From Aralia elata (Eukaryota > Streptophyta > Magnoliopsida > Apiales > Araliaceae): a DNA stretch of 64,000 nt. Both the position numbers and the translations under genes were made by a program. Shown here one piece after another: positions 47,064-58,620 of this stretch. The notes under the pieces were generated by a model. The model was given only the letters and a program-made list of their open reading frames with translations. It was not told where the DNA came from and searched no databases. Each line of letters opens with the position of its first letter. Position 1 is the stretch's first letter. The stretch is from NCBI GenBank assembly GCA_034770075.1, contig JAVJAP010000217.1, positions 620,001 to 684,000 of the forward strand. Reading direction: 5' to 3'.

Positions 47064-47850
47064 CTAATCAGCTAGGCTAACAGATGTCTTTTCATGATCA
47101 ATATAACCCCCATAATAATGTTTCAACCTCTGACCGTTGACTTTGAAAATGCATTTCGAATCCGACTCTTCAACTTCCACAGCTCCGTGAGGAAAGACCT
47201 TGGTAATAGTGAATGGGCCTGACCAACGTGATTTCAACTTTCTTGGGAAGAGTTTTAGCCTGGAGTTATATAACAACACTGTTTGCCTTGGTTCAAACAT
47301 TCTTGCTATTATTTTCTCATCATGCCACCTCTTAACCTTCTCCTTATATAACTTAACATTCTCATATGATTGGAGTCGGAATTCATCCATTTGATTTAGT
47401 TGTAAGAGGCACTTTTCCCCCATAGTAGACATATCAAAGTTTTACTTCTAGATAGCCCAATAAGCATTGTGTTCTAACTCGACCAGAAGATGGCATGCTT
47501 TCTCATATACTAACCTGTATGGTGACATCCCTATCGGTATTTTGTAAGCTGTACGATATGCCCATAGTGCATCATCCAACTTGCTTATCCAATCCTTTCG
47601 ACTAGGATTCACTACCTTTTTGAGGATTCATTTCATTTCTCGGTTAGATACCTCGGCTTGGCCACTCGTCTGCAGATGCTAAGCTGTAGCTATCTTGTGA
47701 GTGACTCCATACTTAGCCAGAATAGCTGAGAACTGTTTATTGCAGAAGTGTGTACCCTCGTCATTGATGATTGCATGAGGAGTGCCGAATCTAGAGAAGA
47801 TGTACATGCAGATGAACTTAACCACCACTTTGGCATCATTCTAAAAGGGC
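47064..47850 (-). pseudogene. gypsy integrase, C-terminal part
   Basis: In minus order: GTPHAIINDEGTHFCNKQF (about 47790), YGVTHKIATA, SGQAEVSNREMK, WAYRTAYKIPIGMSPYRLVY (47570-47510). Then the open block 47432-47064 with LNQMDEFRLQSYENVKLYKE, FEPRQTVLLYNSRLKLFPRK, LKSRWSGPFTITKVFPHGAV and FKVNGQRLKHYYG. The order is end of the catalytic core, then the GPY/F-type C-terminal domain (SGPFTI). Some stops replace Gln or Arg. The element is cut near 47850, where unrelated sequence begins, so RT and gag are absent. Confidence 0.8.
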
Positions 47851-47879
47851 GTTGCGAGTGAAAGCGTAGGACCAACTTA

Positions 47880-48490
47880 AGATACAAATGGGACGACACG
47901 TTGAAAACCTTAAAAGGCTGCGTGTGCAATAATAGCGGGAAACAAATCCCTTATGTTCTTTTAAATTTGAACTAGGTAAGACCTGATCTCCCCTCAATTC
48001 ATAGGAGTATGTAGGCAACCAGTTATGGTGCAGTCTCATCCTAATAAAATCATCAAAACCCTTTAACAACATCAATAACTCGACACTCATGAATTACGTA
48101 AAGACCTGATCTCCTCTTGACTTACAGGAGTACGTAGGCAACCATTGCGGTGCGGTTTATGCCAAACACAATAAACCATTCCCCGATACCAAACCTATAC
48201 CTCAAATCTCGTAAATCAAATCAAACTCGACCAAACCATCGCCTTCAACTAAACTGAGCTCTTAGATCTGATCCAATGAAATCCGTAAGCGTCTCGACAT
48301 CAATCATCAAATCTAAAGCAATCACCTGAAATAAAGAAGACAGTGATATATCGAAGTCATGCTCATCAAGATAAAATGGTGCTCAGATCGAGGTAAAAAT
48401 ACATTATAAAGGAAAGTTGACTAAAATATAAATCTTTCCATATATGTAATTTGTTTCGTGTACATGTTTTCTCAATGATAAATAACAAAA
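47880..48490 (-). repeat. duplicated GGTTGCCTAC segment, Tat/Ogre-like
   Basis: On the minus strand TGGTTGCCTACATACTCCTA (about 48020-48001) and TGGTTGCCTACGTACTCCTG (48144-48125) each precede GGAGATCAGGTCT. This wording is familiar from the LTR/leader of Tat/Ogre-type gypsy elements. No coding frame of note. Confidence 0.5.
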
Positions 48491-48496
48491 TATAAC

Positions 48497-50121
48497 TCAG
48501 TTTGTGCATGAAAAATAAAATAAAATATTACAAAAGCTAGAGAGTTGTTGCCCTACCGCGTCAATACGATCCAGCAAGGTCATTGCCATGCGCACTATCC
48601 TCTCCTGGCCCTCTAGATAGCGTCGAACCTGATCTACCACCTCATCAGCATACGCTCGATGAGCATCCCAATCAGAGATGGTGGCGTCCTTCACAACAAA
48701 AGCAGCATCCCTGCCAGCTATGGCCGTCTGCATCAAAACCCGAGCCTGATCCCTCTCGAAAAAAAGAATCCTCATATGGCTCTCCAAATCAGTAACTGGA
48801 ATAACAGTAGAAGGAGTGCTAATGAGAGTCGTATCCTCAGTCAATGCCTCAGTTAGGCCAGTGAAAAGCTCATTCTCCGACAAATCAACATGTTCCTCCT
48901 TAGAATCCCCCATGGGCTCATCCTCCGATACTTCGCCATCCTCATCCATCGGGCCCTCTATAACAAGCCTCAACTCTTCATCTAGCCAACTCTGATACTC
49001 AAGGGTCCGACCGGGATGGCCATTCCTAAACTCAGCTAATACACGATGCTCCCACGAATCATATACCCTCGACAGCTTAAACTCTGTAGAAGTCGGGATA
49101 GGGAAGTAATAATCAACAGCCCCAGTAAAGGAATGAAAACCCTGAGTTTGATGAAACTAACCCATCACCGCCAAAGGATGATAAGTGGTGCCACCCCATA
49201 AACCAGCAATCAGGATGAAATCAAACCCCATTACTTGCATCAGTAAGCTAAAAAATAGTATTCGGAGTATATCAACGGGTCCTCAACAGATGAAAAGAAG
49301 TCTAACCAAGAGGATCTATTAACACAAAAGACTGGATAAAAGGCGAATTGAGAAGCAATGTTATGTCCTAAATAGAAGGCATGCCGCCTGAAATTACTGA
49401 TCGGGCTAAGATGAGTCATGCACCAGACATATAACAAAACGGAGTTGACCCGAAACTCTCGATCTCCAAATGAGTGGCAATAGGATGCAGAAATATAAGT
49501 CTCAGCCAAAATCATAGGAATGATGATATGATCCTCAAGAAGAGCTCGAATAACCATAACCACTATGACGTCCATATGATCCATATAGATGGGCATGTAC
49601 AAAAAGGAGATACTGCATATCACCAATGCATTTACACGCGTTGCTTGCTATCTATCCTCCAAAATGCCGAAATTATCCCTGAAAGCAGCAAAACTCCCAT
49701 ATAAGCCAAATTTGCCGATTATGAAATCCAAGGACACTACATACCCACTGGTCACCTCCAACAATAAAGCTACCTGGGTCAATCCCGTGGCCGAAAGAAA
49801 ATGCCTACGCATGTGACCAACAGCCACTCGAGCACAAGGAATAGAAAGGGGTATACCAGAAATTCGTGCATACTCCTCCAAAGTAGGGGTCAACTCCTGC
49901 AATCCAAATCTAAAAACATGGTGCTCTGGCACCCAGCATGATAATATCCCCTCAACAAAACCCTCGGAGACCTGAAATGATAAATACGATAGAGAGTAGG
50001 CCAGAAGTCTCTCTACTATAATGTGATCGAAAGAAGGCAGATCATCAAACCATCCCTACAATCTAGGGGCTATAATCCCAGCTAGGGCATGATCCAAACA
50101 AACGACTGACGATGATGACAT
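48497..50121 (-). pseudogene. DUF7745-like transposon-associated gene, broken
   Basis: The chosen start is the ATG at 50121 (MSSSSVVCLDHALAGIIAPR), followed after one stop by FVEGILSCW, then VPEHHVFRFGLQELTPTLEE and YARISGIPLSIPCARVAVGH (49930-49810). A frame change near 49650 leads to ILAETYISASYCHSF and LLYVWCMTHLSPISNFRR (49530-49390). Further frames continue to an acidic, then helical block 48973-48497 (VTDLESHMRILFFERDQARV). The VFRF-ELTPTLEEY signature is that of plant DUF7745 proteins, which are widespread and linked to gypsy repeats. Molecular function is unknown. At least one stop and two shifts make it a pseudogene. Confidence 0.55.
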
Positions 50122-50365
50122 TTGTAAAAGCAGTGGCAAACAAGACTAAACATGGGTCATTTCTATCTAGCATACATATTATATTAATAATGAACAAGCA
50201 TCATGTCAATGAAAATGAATAAGCATACATAATAACAATGACTAACAAATCGAAACATTGCATAGAATATCCGCTGACCCATATATAGAATATTTGTGCA
50301 TACATACGTAAATGTAAAAAAAAATATATATATAGGAAGATGTAAAGTAAAGGAGCACAAGTGCC

Positions 50366-51873
50366 TGTTGAGCCAAATCTATACTGGCAAATTTACATGC
50401 AAGTATACACGGTCGATCAAGTAATAAAGTGATAAGGAGTGTCATCCCACGAGGAGCGAATAATAACCTAATTAATTCTAAACACTAATTATGCATCAAT
50501 TAATTTAATCAAGATAATTTTGATAACAAATGAATGAATTAACTAAATAATCAACTACTGAAATATTAAATCAATGAAGAAACATGTTAAAGAATCAATT
50601 TCCCCCGAAGAATCATTCAAATAATACTATCATTCTTTTATTAAATTGATTACTTGGAATTGTCAACAGAAAATCACTAATAATTAATATAATCACCTTT
50701 CGAATAATTATATAGCATACCTATGATTACCAATTTTTCTATATTCCTATGAGAAACAATAATAATAAATTCATTATGATTCATTTTCCTCCCGTTGCTT
50801 GTGGTATTCAAGTATATTCCTATCCTGTCCACAAAATTAGCACACAGTCAGAAATTAGTATTACTGAAAAGAATTACTAATCACAAGTTATTATACACAG
50901 ATCTTAACTTAGAATCTATCGTTAGATTTCTTCTAAATCCATCTAATAATTGTTGATCAGGCAATTATGACAAAACAAAACAAGATATAATAAACAATTT
51001 AATTCATAACCAACTTAGATATAAGAATTAATAAATATTAAATAAAATCATCATCGGGTTCCATTGAATCCTTAACTAAGGAAATCAGTTCATAATGAAA
51101 ATGTAAAACATCAATGTCATTCTAGATTACAAAATAAAGTAATAGAAGAGAAGAAGTAAACTCTTTTGAATCAAGTCTTCGCTTTTAAGCTCCAATTCTC
51201 CTCCGGAATAAAGCTCTGATGAAACCCTTATTTTCTTACGTACTAAATATTACTGAATATATCTCTTTGTCTCTCTAAAAAAATGAATGAATGAATCCTA
51301 TATTTATTAGTCTACTACTAACTACTGATAATCTCTAACCCATACACGATAAGTCTAAATATCATCAGATCATTAGCCAAAAGGATGCAAATCCACTGGC
51401 CGCGTGGCTGCACACGCGCCAGTCTCCGCGTTCAAGTGTCGCGGCTCTTGAGTTCATGCGCCACTGCTCATGCCTTTGTAATCTCCAGCGTCGCGACTCT
51501 CGTTTGGTGCTCCACGGTTCTTGTTCTTTAAACCGCGTGCCTTGGCCCCTTGCTTGTGCAAGCCACAGCTTTTGGTCCCTGACCATCCTTTAATCATCCC
51601 TTTATGCTCCTGCTTTGGCCAATCCTCCACATGACTCCCAGCTACATATATCTGTTCACTATTTAACTTTCGCCAAACAATTATTTTTACCTTTAACAAC
51701 AATTTAATGCTAATCTTGCAATAATTTCCTTTGTTTACACCAACATAGGTTGAAATCAATTATTCACAAAAACTACTAAAATGCAATAAAATACTATCAA
51801 AACATCCCTAGAAAAGCAAAATAATCAAGTTAAAATTACCCAATTAATATATATATATATAATCTACTCATCA
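50366..51873 (-). mobile_element. solo LTR of the Athila-like family
   Basis: TGTTGAGCCAAATC ... ATCTACTCATCA, 1508 bp. It shares the family block AAGTATACACGGTCGATCAA and CATCCCACGAGG (50400-50460). Flanks are GTGCC (50361-50365) and GCACC (51874-51878). A GC-rich cluster lies at 51395-51540, with a TATA-like GACTAATAAATATAGG (minus) at 51314-51299. No internal sequence adjoins it on either side. Confidence 0.7.
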
Positions 51874-51899
51874 GCACCCCAATAAATCAAATGCAACCT

Positions 51900-52726
51900 A
51901 ATCTATATAATCCAGCTAATCTATAAAGGCTGAGGTGTCATCAAAGTGATCTACTTTCTCCAGATCCTCATAGCTTGGAGCCCCGTATCAAAGTTTATAT
52001 CTGGCCGATAAGATGTTGAAGGACCCACCCCATGAGCATCAGCAGCACCGAGACCAGGAGCATAACCAGAACCAAATCTATCGGGGTCACATGCATATGC
52101 CTCCTAAGGAGCTCTGCCCAGCTGACGAATAAAGAAAGACATCTACGCCACCCAACGAGTCAAATAAGCAATCTGGTATGAGTGAGTCGACTCTCGGACG
52201 TTGGCCATCCAATCAGTCATCATAACTGAACGAGGAACTATATTCCCCATGAAGTGGGTAGCCCGAGTATGTGCACCTATGGTATGGGGCCTCCACTATG
52301 TACAAAAATTATCTGAAGTACTAGGGCCATCAGATAATCGAAAGCCATACTTGCCCTTTACAGGGATCTCTATAATATGTGCATCTATAGGCCAGAATCT
52401 TCAGAATGGCGGAAGGAGAGGGATACAGATCTCCTTGGTCACACACTAGAAGGCTCTCTCCCCAAGATACAACTTCCAACCTTCAAGGGTCAGTAAAAGA
52501 ACCCGGCGGGTCGACAAAGCAAACTCTGGTCCAACAGGAAAGCCCCCCTCGAACCCTCTGTCAGATACATGGCAGTGTACGAGATCCAGGTCACATTAGA
52601 GGCCGAGATCAACTCTTACTAAAGACGACAGTGGGTGAAGCTATCTGAAATAGGCACCTCTACCAGAGTGCTATAATGCCAATGACGTCCTCAATGATAT
52701 GTATCCAGGCCTAATGTGGTGATGGG
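51900..52726 (-). pseudogene. PMD-like gene remnant, 3' part
   Basis: Minus-strand phrases such as NVTWISYTAMYLTEGSRGAF (about 52600-52540), LTEVPLICF-like text replaced by FLLDQSLLCRP, DWMANVRESTHSYQIAYLTR (52220-52160), and a Gly/Ala-rich SGYAPGLGAADAHGVGPS (52070-52010). The pattern fits the C-terminal half of transposon-type plant mobile domain genes. Frames shift repeatedly. The 5' part lies at 54231-54670 beyond an inserted solo LTR. Confidence 0.5.
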
Positions 52727-54230
52727 TGTTGTTCGATTTATATAATGACAAATACGAGCAAGTATACACGGTCAATCAAGTAATAAAGAAGTAAGAAGGA
52801 TGTCGAACCCACAAGGAATGAATACTAACAATTATTTTAATTATCAATTTACTACCAATTCAATTTAATTTAAACGGTCTTCAATGTTGTTTTTGAGAAT
52901 AAATTAATTTAAAACTAAAATTAAAGTAAAATAAAGTAACAAGAATTGATTACCAGATGTATTAAAGTATAGGAATACAACTTCCCCAATTACGTTGCAA
53001 TAGTCGCCTTATCCAATTTCCACTTTATTAATCCAATGAATTGTTAACTAGGATTGCCTATCAATTTATTAACACCTTTCAATTATTAACAAAAAGACCT
53101 ATTCCAGTTATATTGCTATTTCCATGCAAGACACTTAAAATAAAGTCATTAAGCACAAACTCCTAATCAAGTTACGCATGACACATAGGTATTTTCATCC
53201 TATACACTATTATGTTATTCTAGAAAGAATCAACAAGTTCATACGTTATCATATCCAGATCTAATCATAGATTTCCTCTTTCAATTCCATCTAAGATATC
53301 AGATTAATTGCTAGCTAGACAATTAATAAATAAGCACAAGATATGATAAACAACTCAATTTGAATTAACAAGTGAAAATATGGATAAATAAATTAAAGCA
53401 TCACAAAACGTTTCATTGAATTCCTAATTAATAGTTTAGTTCATAATCATAATGAAAACCATCATCTTGAATAATAAGAACATTCAAAGTTATAGATAAA
53501 AAAAATAAAGAGAAGAAGAAAAACTCTTGTGAGAATCTTTAATCTCCTTACTCTTCAATGTCTGACTTCTCTTGCTCCCCAATCCAATCTTCAAGTCTCC
53601 ATGTTAGATAATCAAGTCCCAAATCCAAGTTATAATCAAGTATTTATAGCCCTAATGGAAACCCTAACATATTAGGCATCTAAAAATCCTATTCCAACTC
53701 AACTTGGAAATCATAACACCCAAATAAACTCTCTCCCGACGTCCGGTGCACCCCGCGCTTCTCCTAGGCTAATTTGGGCGCGCCCCGCACTACTGTAGCA
53801 GAACTTTTGATGGTCTGGTGCACCCCGTGCCGGTCATAGGCCAAAATTGGCACGCCCGACGTCGGAAGATTTTTTGCTGCGACGTCCTTTGGTAAAACGA
53901 CCATAATTTTTTATCTGGAAAAAGTTACGGGACGTGCGACCTATAAAAATGAAACTCTCGACGAGATCTACAACTTTCATTCTTTTTAAGAATTGAGAGA
54001 TTCGGGGTGGATCAAGGTTGAAATTGGGTTCCAAGTGGCTGCTATGAAAATTCAAACACAAAACTCCAAGCTTTGGTCTCTTTTCGATTCCAATTGTCCA
54101 TTTTTGCCCTTCTTTAGCCTTTCCTATAAAATAAACATAAACATATCAAACATAACATGAAAACGCTAAAGAATAAACAATATTTCAAGATAAAGAATAC
54201 CAGATTTGTAGGTATTAAACCCATTCATCA
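52727..54230 (-). mobile_element. solo LTR of the Athila-like family, ATGGG duplication
   Basis: TGTTGTTCGATT ... AACCCATTCATCA, 1504 bp, flanked by perfect ATGGG duplicates (52722-52726 and 54231-54235). Family block AAGTATACACGGTCAATCAA at about 52759. TATA (minus) GGGCTATAAATACTTG at 53651-53636. GC palindromes at 53746-53861 lie upstream of it. The insertion splits the PMD-like gene. Confidence 0.9.
53746..53861. promoter_or_regulatory. two palindrome pairs in the LTR U3, 32-bp pitch
   Basis: GTGCACCCCGCGC (53746) with GCGCGCCCCGCAC (53778), and GTGCACCCCGTGC (53818) with GCACGCCCGACG (53850). Both pairs are 32 bp apart, with 40 bp between pairs. Spacers end AATTTGG and AAAATTG directly before the second member. 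They lie about 100 bp upstream of the TATA box in LTR orientation. Confidence 0.85.
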
Positions 54231-54670
54231 ATGGGTCACAGATATGTCAGCCGCTCGTAAGCCCAAAACTAAAATACAAAGCAATGACTCTTCTATAAAA
54301 ATGGCAAAAAAGAGGCATAAAATGAAAAGGGGATGAGACAAAAAAGACCTACTAGGAGGAACGGATAAAAGTCGAGCCAAGCCGTTGTCTGGCCCTCATA
54401 ACGCAGGCGCATACCATGAAGAAAGTAAACAAAGGTGAAAGAGCCCCAGTCATAATCTCTGATATCGGACACGTCTTTCAGAGCTCCGATAATGCTGAAA
54501 TAAACAATAGATGAGTTATTCCCCAAGAAACAACCCCTAAGAATGATCAGAAATAGGCGCCACAAAAGACGGTCACGCACTCTAATGTGTGCAGGGAATG
54601 GCTGGGATAAAGCTCCATGTATTGCCTCGACTGCTAATGCGCTCGAACGGATGCTCTCACTAAATTAGTC
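54231..54670 (-). pseudogene. PMD-like gene remnant, 5' part
   Basis: Minus-strand frame SSALAVEAIHGALSQPFPAH leading into VRDRLLWRLFLIILRGCFLG and YDWGSFTFVYFLHGMRL (54650-54400). It matches the part of the plant mobile domain that includes the L-LLG-LF and WGS-L-LY motifs. Open to a stop at 54293, then interrupted by the solo LTR; the 3' remnant lies at 51900-52726. Confidence 0.55.
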
Positions 54671-54679
54671 ACTTCTCTT

Positions 54680-56700
54680 TAATCTTTTCTCACGCTCATG
54701 TCGCAAATGGGCAGTTGGCAATAGGTATATAATTTCTAGAATGAATATACTATTCTCCTAGTTGCGAAAGCGGTGGTCTCTCCCTACATCCTCTGGTAGA
54801 TATTGTTCTTCTTTAGATTCAAACTTCTACTTCAATTACAATACTCCTATATACTTTCCCACCATATTGGCTTTTACTAACTAGCTTTTGTTCATGATTC
54901 TCCGATATTCTAATTAGTTAAGACATATATTGCATTTACATTCTGATGATTCCTCAGCTTTGGACGGAACCGAACAGAATTGAAAACTTAAATTAGGATA
55001 AAAAGAAATAATATAAAACTTATAAAGTTTTCTTTTATGTTATTGTTGTGCCTGAATAATTTTGCATGCGGGCGTGCCATAGTTCGATATGAGATAGTGT
55101 TTGTCTAATTGGTGAGATTATATTTAGTTAACACTGTCCTTCAATATCGGCCAACTACTTAGCAGGCTATTAAAGAGAAGAATGAACTAATTTTCTAGTG
55201 GGTCTTTTTGCCTATGACTAAGAACTCCAATTTTAGACAATTGGTCTTAAGGATAATTGACTCTATTTGGCCTATTTGTTGATTTATAATCACAATTAAA
55301 CTAAACTATAAATACCAAGTTGGACTATTATCCATTAAGTTACCTTAATTCCTTGATTTAATTATCAATTTCAGTTATGCATACAAATCAACCAAGGTAA
55401 TCAGTTAATGGTGAACATAATTATAAAACAAGTTAAACCACCCAATCTGTTGACTAGCAGACGCCAAACTTACACAAATACATTCAAGAAATTTAACTTC
55501 TAAGAGCAAATAGTTTAGGAACCTGAATATAACTGATGGATATTTTGTAAACTTTACAACCTGGATCAAATACATCGGTAGAAAAATGTAGAGCAGATTA
55601 ACAACACCGTAGAAGGTCTGGATGAAAGTAAACAACTAACATTGAATGTACAACTAAGTCAAAGTGGATGTAACAAGTTATAAATCCATTGAAAACTACC
55701 TATTACAACAGTTAACTAAGTCACGAGTTGGCATAACAAGCTAAAAGTTATTAGAAAACTAGATGTTCTGGAATGGATTGTGTGTCTTGCGTGCAGAAAG
55801 GCCGATTACTGTTTATATTGCTACTAGAAGGCTGCTACACTGCCTTAATCGTCTACTTATCCACGCTTTCCTAAAAAATAGGACCACTACTCCACTTCCT
55901 GTTAGCGTCTGAGTTCACGAACCTGGGTCTATCCACTCACTAATTTAGAGACACGTGTTAACCCATCATCTTATTATCGTGTAATTGACCTGGTCAAAGC
56001 TCTATTGCGTGCTTCCTTAATTTTCGGCCTAGCTGGCCATCTCTGTCTGAACGTCTTCAGTTAACCTTTGCGCACAGTTAGCTAATGTCTTGACTTAACT
56101 GGAACCACTTAGCGCCAGGGTCTGGGATTTTGCTGTAAACAGTTATCTAAAAAGTTCAAAAAAAAACCTTTTTTTTATTTAGATTACTATTTTACCTTTA
56201 TATTAAATTTTATTTTATTTGTAAGTAGATGGTAAAATAAGGATTATAAAAAACTGCTTATGTTATTTATTTTTTCGTCTAAATCTATTCATTTTTGAAG
56301 AAAACTTTGACAAGAAAAGTGGTCAAGTTTTTTGCCATTTTAAAACTTAAAAATACAATGTTGGTGCATTAAGAATTATGAGTCCTGGGCTTTTGTGCTT
56401 TGAAGTTTGCCTTCATAAAAATTAAGTTTCCCGCCTAAAATCTTAAGCATCATGCCCTATCACTTGCATATGTGTGGAGACAACTTGAAATGCATATGCA
56501 CTATATTTATCAATATAAAGGGCACAATCATGCACGAAGATTAAAACTTAAGACATAATGCATGCGGGAAGATTTAAACCTAAGACAATTGCTAGCTCGG
56601 GTATGATACCATGTTGATTACCAACTTATCCAAGGCACCCTTCTAATTTAACATGGTATAAGAGCTAACAATTTTATTTAGGGAACTAATATTTCCACAA
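54680..56700. other. unassigned region
   Basis: No supported gene or array over about 2 kb. It may be an old transposon (PBS-like ATGGTATAAGAGC wording at about 56652, inverted GTATGATACCATGT at 56600), but nothing firm. Confidence 0.35.
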
Positions 56701-56716
56701 CACTTTTTAATATGTT

Positions 56717-56795
56717 CACAACAAAAGTATCGTTGTAGATGTATAACGACGGTGAAAACCGTCGCTATAGGATCTATAGCGATACTTTTGTTGTG
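56717..56795. mobile_element. foldback (palindromic MITE-like) element
   Basis: CACAACAAAAGTATCG ... ATAACGACGGT on the left and ACCGTCGCTATAGG ... CGATACTTTTGTTGTG on the right pair over about 37 bp across a GAAA loop. Outside, TATTTCCACAAC (56690-56701) is mirrored again by GTTGTGGAAATA (56790-56801), giving a nested second inverted repeat. Shares vocabulary with 26869-26978. Confidence 0.75.
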
Positions 56796-56829
56796 GAAAT
56801 ATCATTTTCTGTTGTGAAAATAGCAGTTC

Positions 56830-58230
56830 CCTTTTATTTATGTGCAAGGCCCAACAACCTTCATAATTCACATCACCTAATATAAGTTGTCCACGTGTTT
56901 GTCTTAGAATTACGCCAAATATGAGGGTGTGTGTTGAGATATAAAGTCCAAATCGAGCAATTTAAGCCTTAAGACTCACTGTAAAATTCTGAGAGACTAC
57001 TCAACTTAAATAGTCAAATATAATCTTGCCAAAGCATTAAAGTTTCTTTTCCCTCAATATTTTATTTTAATATCTTTTTTTTCCTTGAATTTCAACTTCC
57101 AAACAAAGCGTTAAAGTTTATTTTTTGTGAAAGTCTAAAATCTATAAGGGTAGATCGACCTAAAATAAGTTATCTTAGGTCACTTCTAATACAACTTCCA
57201 ATACAACATCATTTGATCGTCAATTTAATAATCTAACCGTACAGATATAATGAACAAGCAAAAATATGAGAGTATGTAAAATTTTGTTTGATTTAAGGTA
57301 TTGAAATATCATTTAGTGTAAATAATATGTAAAACGTGTATTTCGACAACTCAAATTTTAGTAACTTCTATTGTTATAAAATTACTAATGCATAATCCTC
57401 AAATCAAACAAATTTTTACGTAAACAAATTACTAGCTCCGATAAATACCAAGAAATCCCCGAAAAAATCATACTATGAATCCCACCAAAAGAAAGTTCTC
57501 TATGCCTCCGGAGCAGTGAAAAAGACCAAAAAGAGCAGGTCCACTAAAATAAGTAATTAGGGGAAACATTTTTGCTCTAGCTTTGGTAAATGAGTTGCTT
57601 AAATTGATCGTCAAAGTTGGCATAGGTTGGACGAATATCCAACAAACCAATGAACTTTCATCCTTTTTCCTTTTCTAATCCAATCTCCACATTGAACTCT
57701 CCTCGTCCTCCCCTCCACCCCTTCCCCCGCCATCCCAGGGTTTAACCATTGAACTTCAGAAGAAAGGGTTCAATTGAGTCCGAAATCTAGTAGCTATTAA
57801 TGACTTCAGGAAAATGCTGATGGATTTTTCTTATATTTCTTTTTGCTAAATTGACTATTTTTTTTTGTTGTGTGTGGCCTGTTAGATGCCATCTAATGTT
57901 TGCTTGCTTGTGTGCCTTATATCTCTCCTACATGCGCATTTTTTATTATAATGACAAATATCTGGACATCCCTTTGGAGCTGCTTGCATCTTCACTCCCA
58001 TTTGGAATCCAATCTAGAGAGATTTGGAAAGACGTTTCTAGACTTGAAGGAAATCTAGCTTCGAATAGAGATAGAATCACATCGATATAAATCACTTTTT
58101 GTCTGCAAAGGAAGATAATTTCTCCGTGTCACTTATATATGGTTATTTACCGAAGGTTAGAGATTATTATTTGCGACTTTTGTGCTAAGGAAGAAGAAGA
58201 GTTTAAGTATTATGTGATTGGATGGTTTTA
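56830..58230. other. unassigned region with one exon-like frame
   Basis: The only protein-like phrase is DIPLELLASSLPFGIQSREI with WKDVSRLEG (plus, about 57960-58060), ending at a stop at 58090. I do not recognise it. The remainder is AT-rich with a pyrimidine-rich strip at 57660-57740. Confidence 0.3.
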
Positions 58231-58234
58231 GTTT

Positions 58235-58415
58235 GCACCCTTTCCATTGTAGAGGGCTTCAGATCAAGAATCTCCATGGTTTCAACCAAGTGTTGAGGGG
58301 TAAGTGGGATTGTAGATATGGTTGGTTACAGTTAGATTTGTGGCTTCCTTTGATGTTGGTCTTTGGAAATCTATTGTTAGAGGTGGAGGATGTTATAATT
58401 ATTGTAAAGTGGAGA
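58235..58415 (+). pseudogene. LINE remnant (non-LTR RT C-terminal region)
   Basis: RGLQIKNLHGFNQVLRGKW with RYG, and in another frame DVGLWKSIVRGGGCYNYCKV. These resemble the GGLGI-NL--FN-ALLGKW and LW--I-RG motifs near the end of plant LINE reverse transcriptases. A frameshift separates them. The sequence stops where an LTR piece begins near 58415. Confidence 0.5.
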
Positions 58416-58620
58416 GTTTATTCCATAATCATATCTCAATAAGAGCTGAGCCTTTTATAGACTAAGACTCATGCTATATAAGGAAAGTAAATCAATCCAT
58501 AATTGACTGGCACATATCACTCCACACATTATTTCTAAAATCATGCTCCTACAATCATGCTCCTGGAATCCTCTAGAATCCCTAACTATTATATTCCCTT
58601 AGTAGTGGAGTGGTTGGCAT
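58416..58620 (-). mobile_element. LTR end, inverted relative of 60110-60332
   Basis: On the minus strand CTTAGTCTATAAAAGGCTC and ATCATGATT/GGAGCATGATT motifs parallel the plus-strand CTTAGTCTATATAAAGGCTC and ATCATGATTATAGGAGT at 60120-60290. It abuts the LINE remnant and so was probably inserted into it. Confidence 0.55.

Noticed and set aside
49474..49816. Two plus-strand frames of about 75 codons
   Set aside because: They are antisense to the DUF7745-like remnant, which has the recognisable motifs.
56600..56665. PBS-like text (ATGGTATAAGAGC and inverted GTATGATACCATGT)
   Set aside because: No LTR borders, PPT or coding frame around it, so too weak to call an element.
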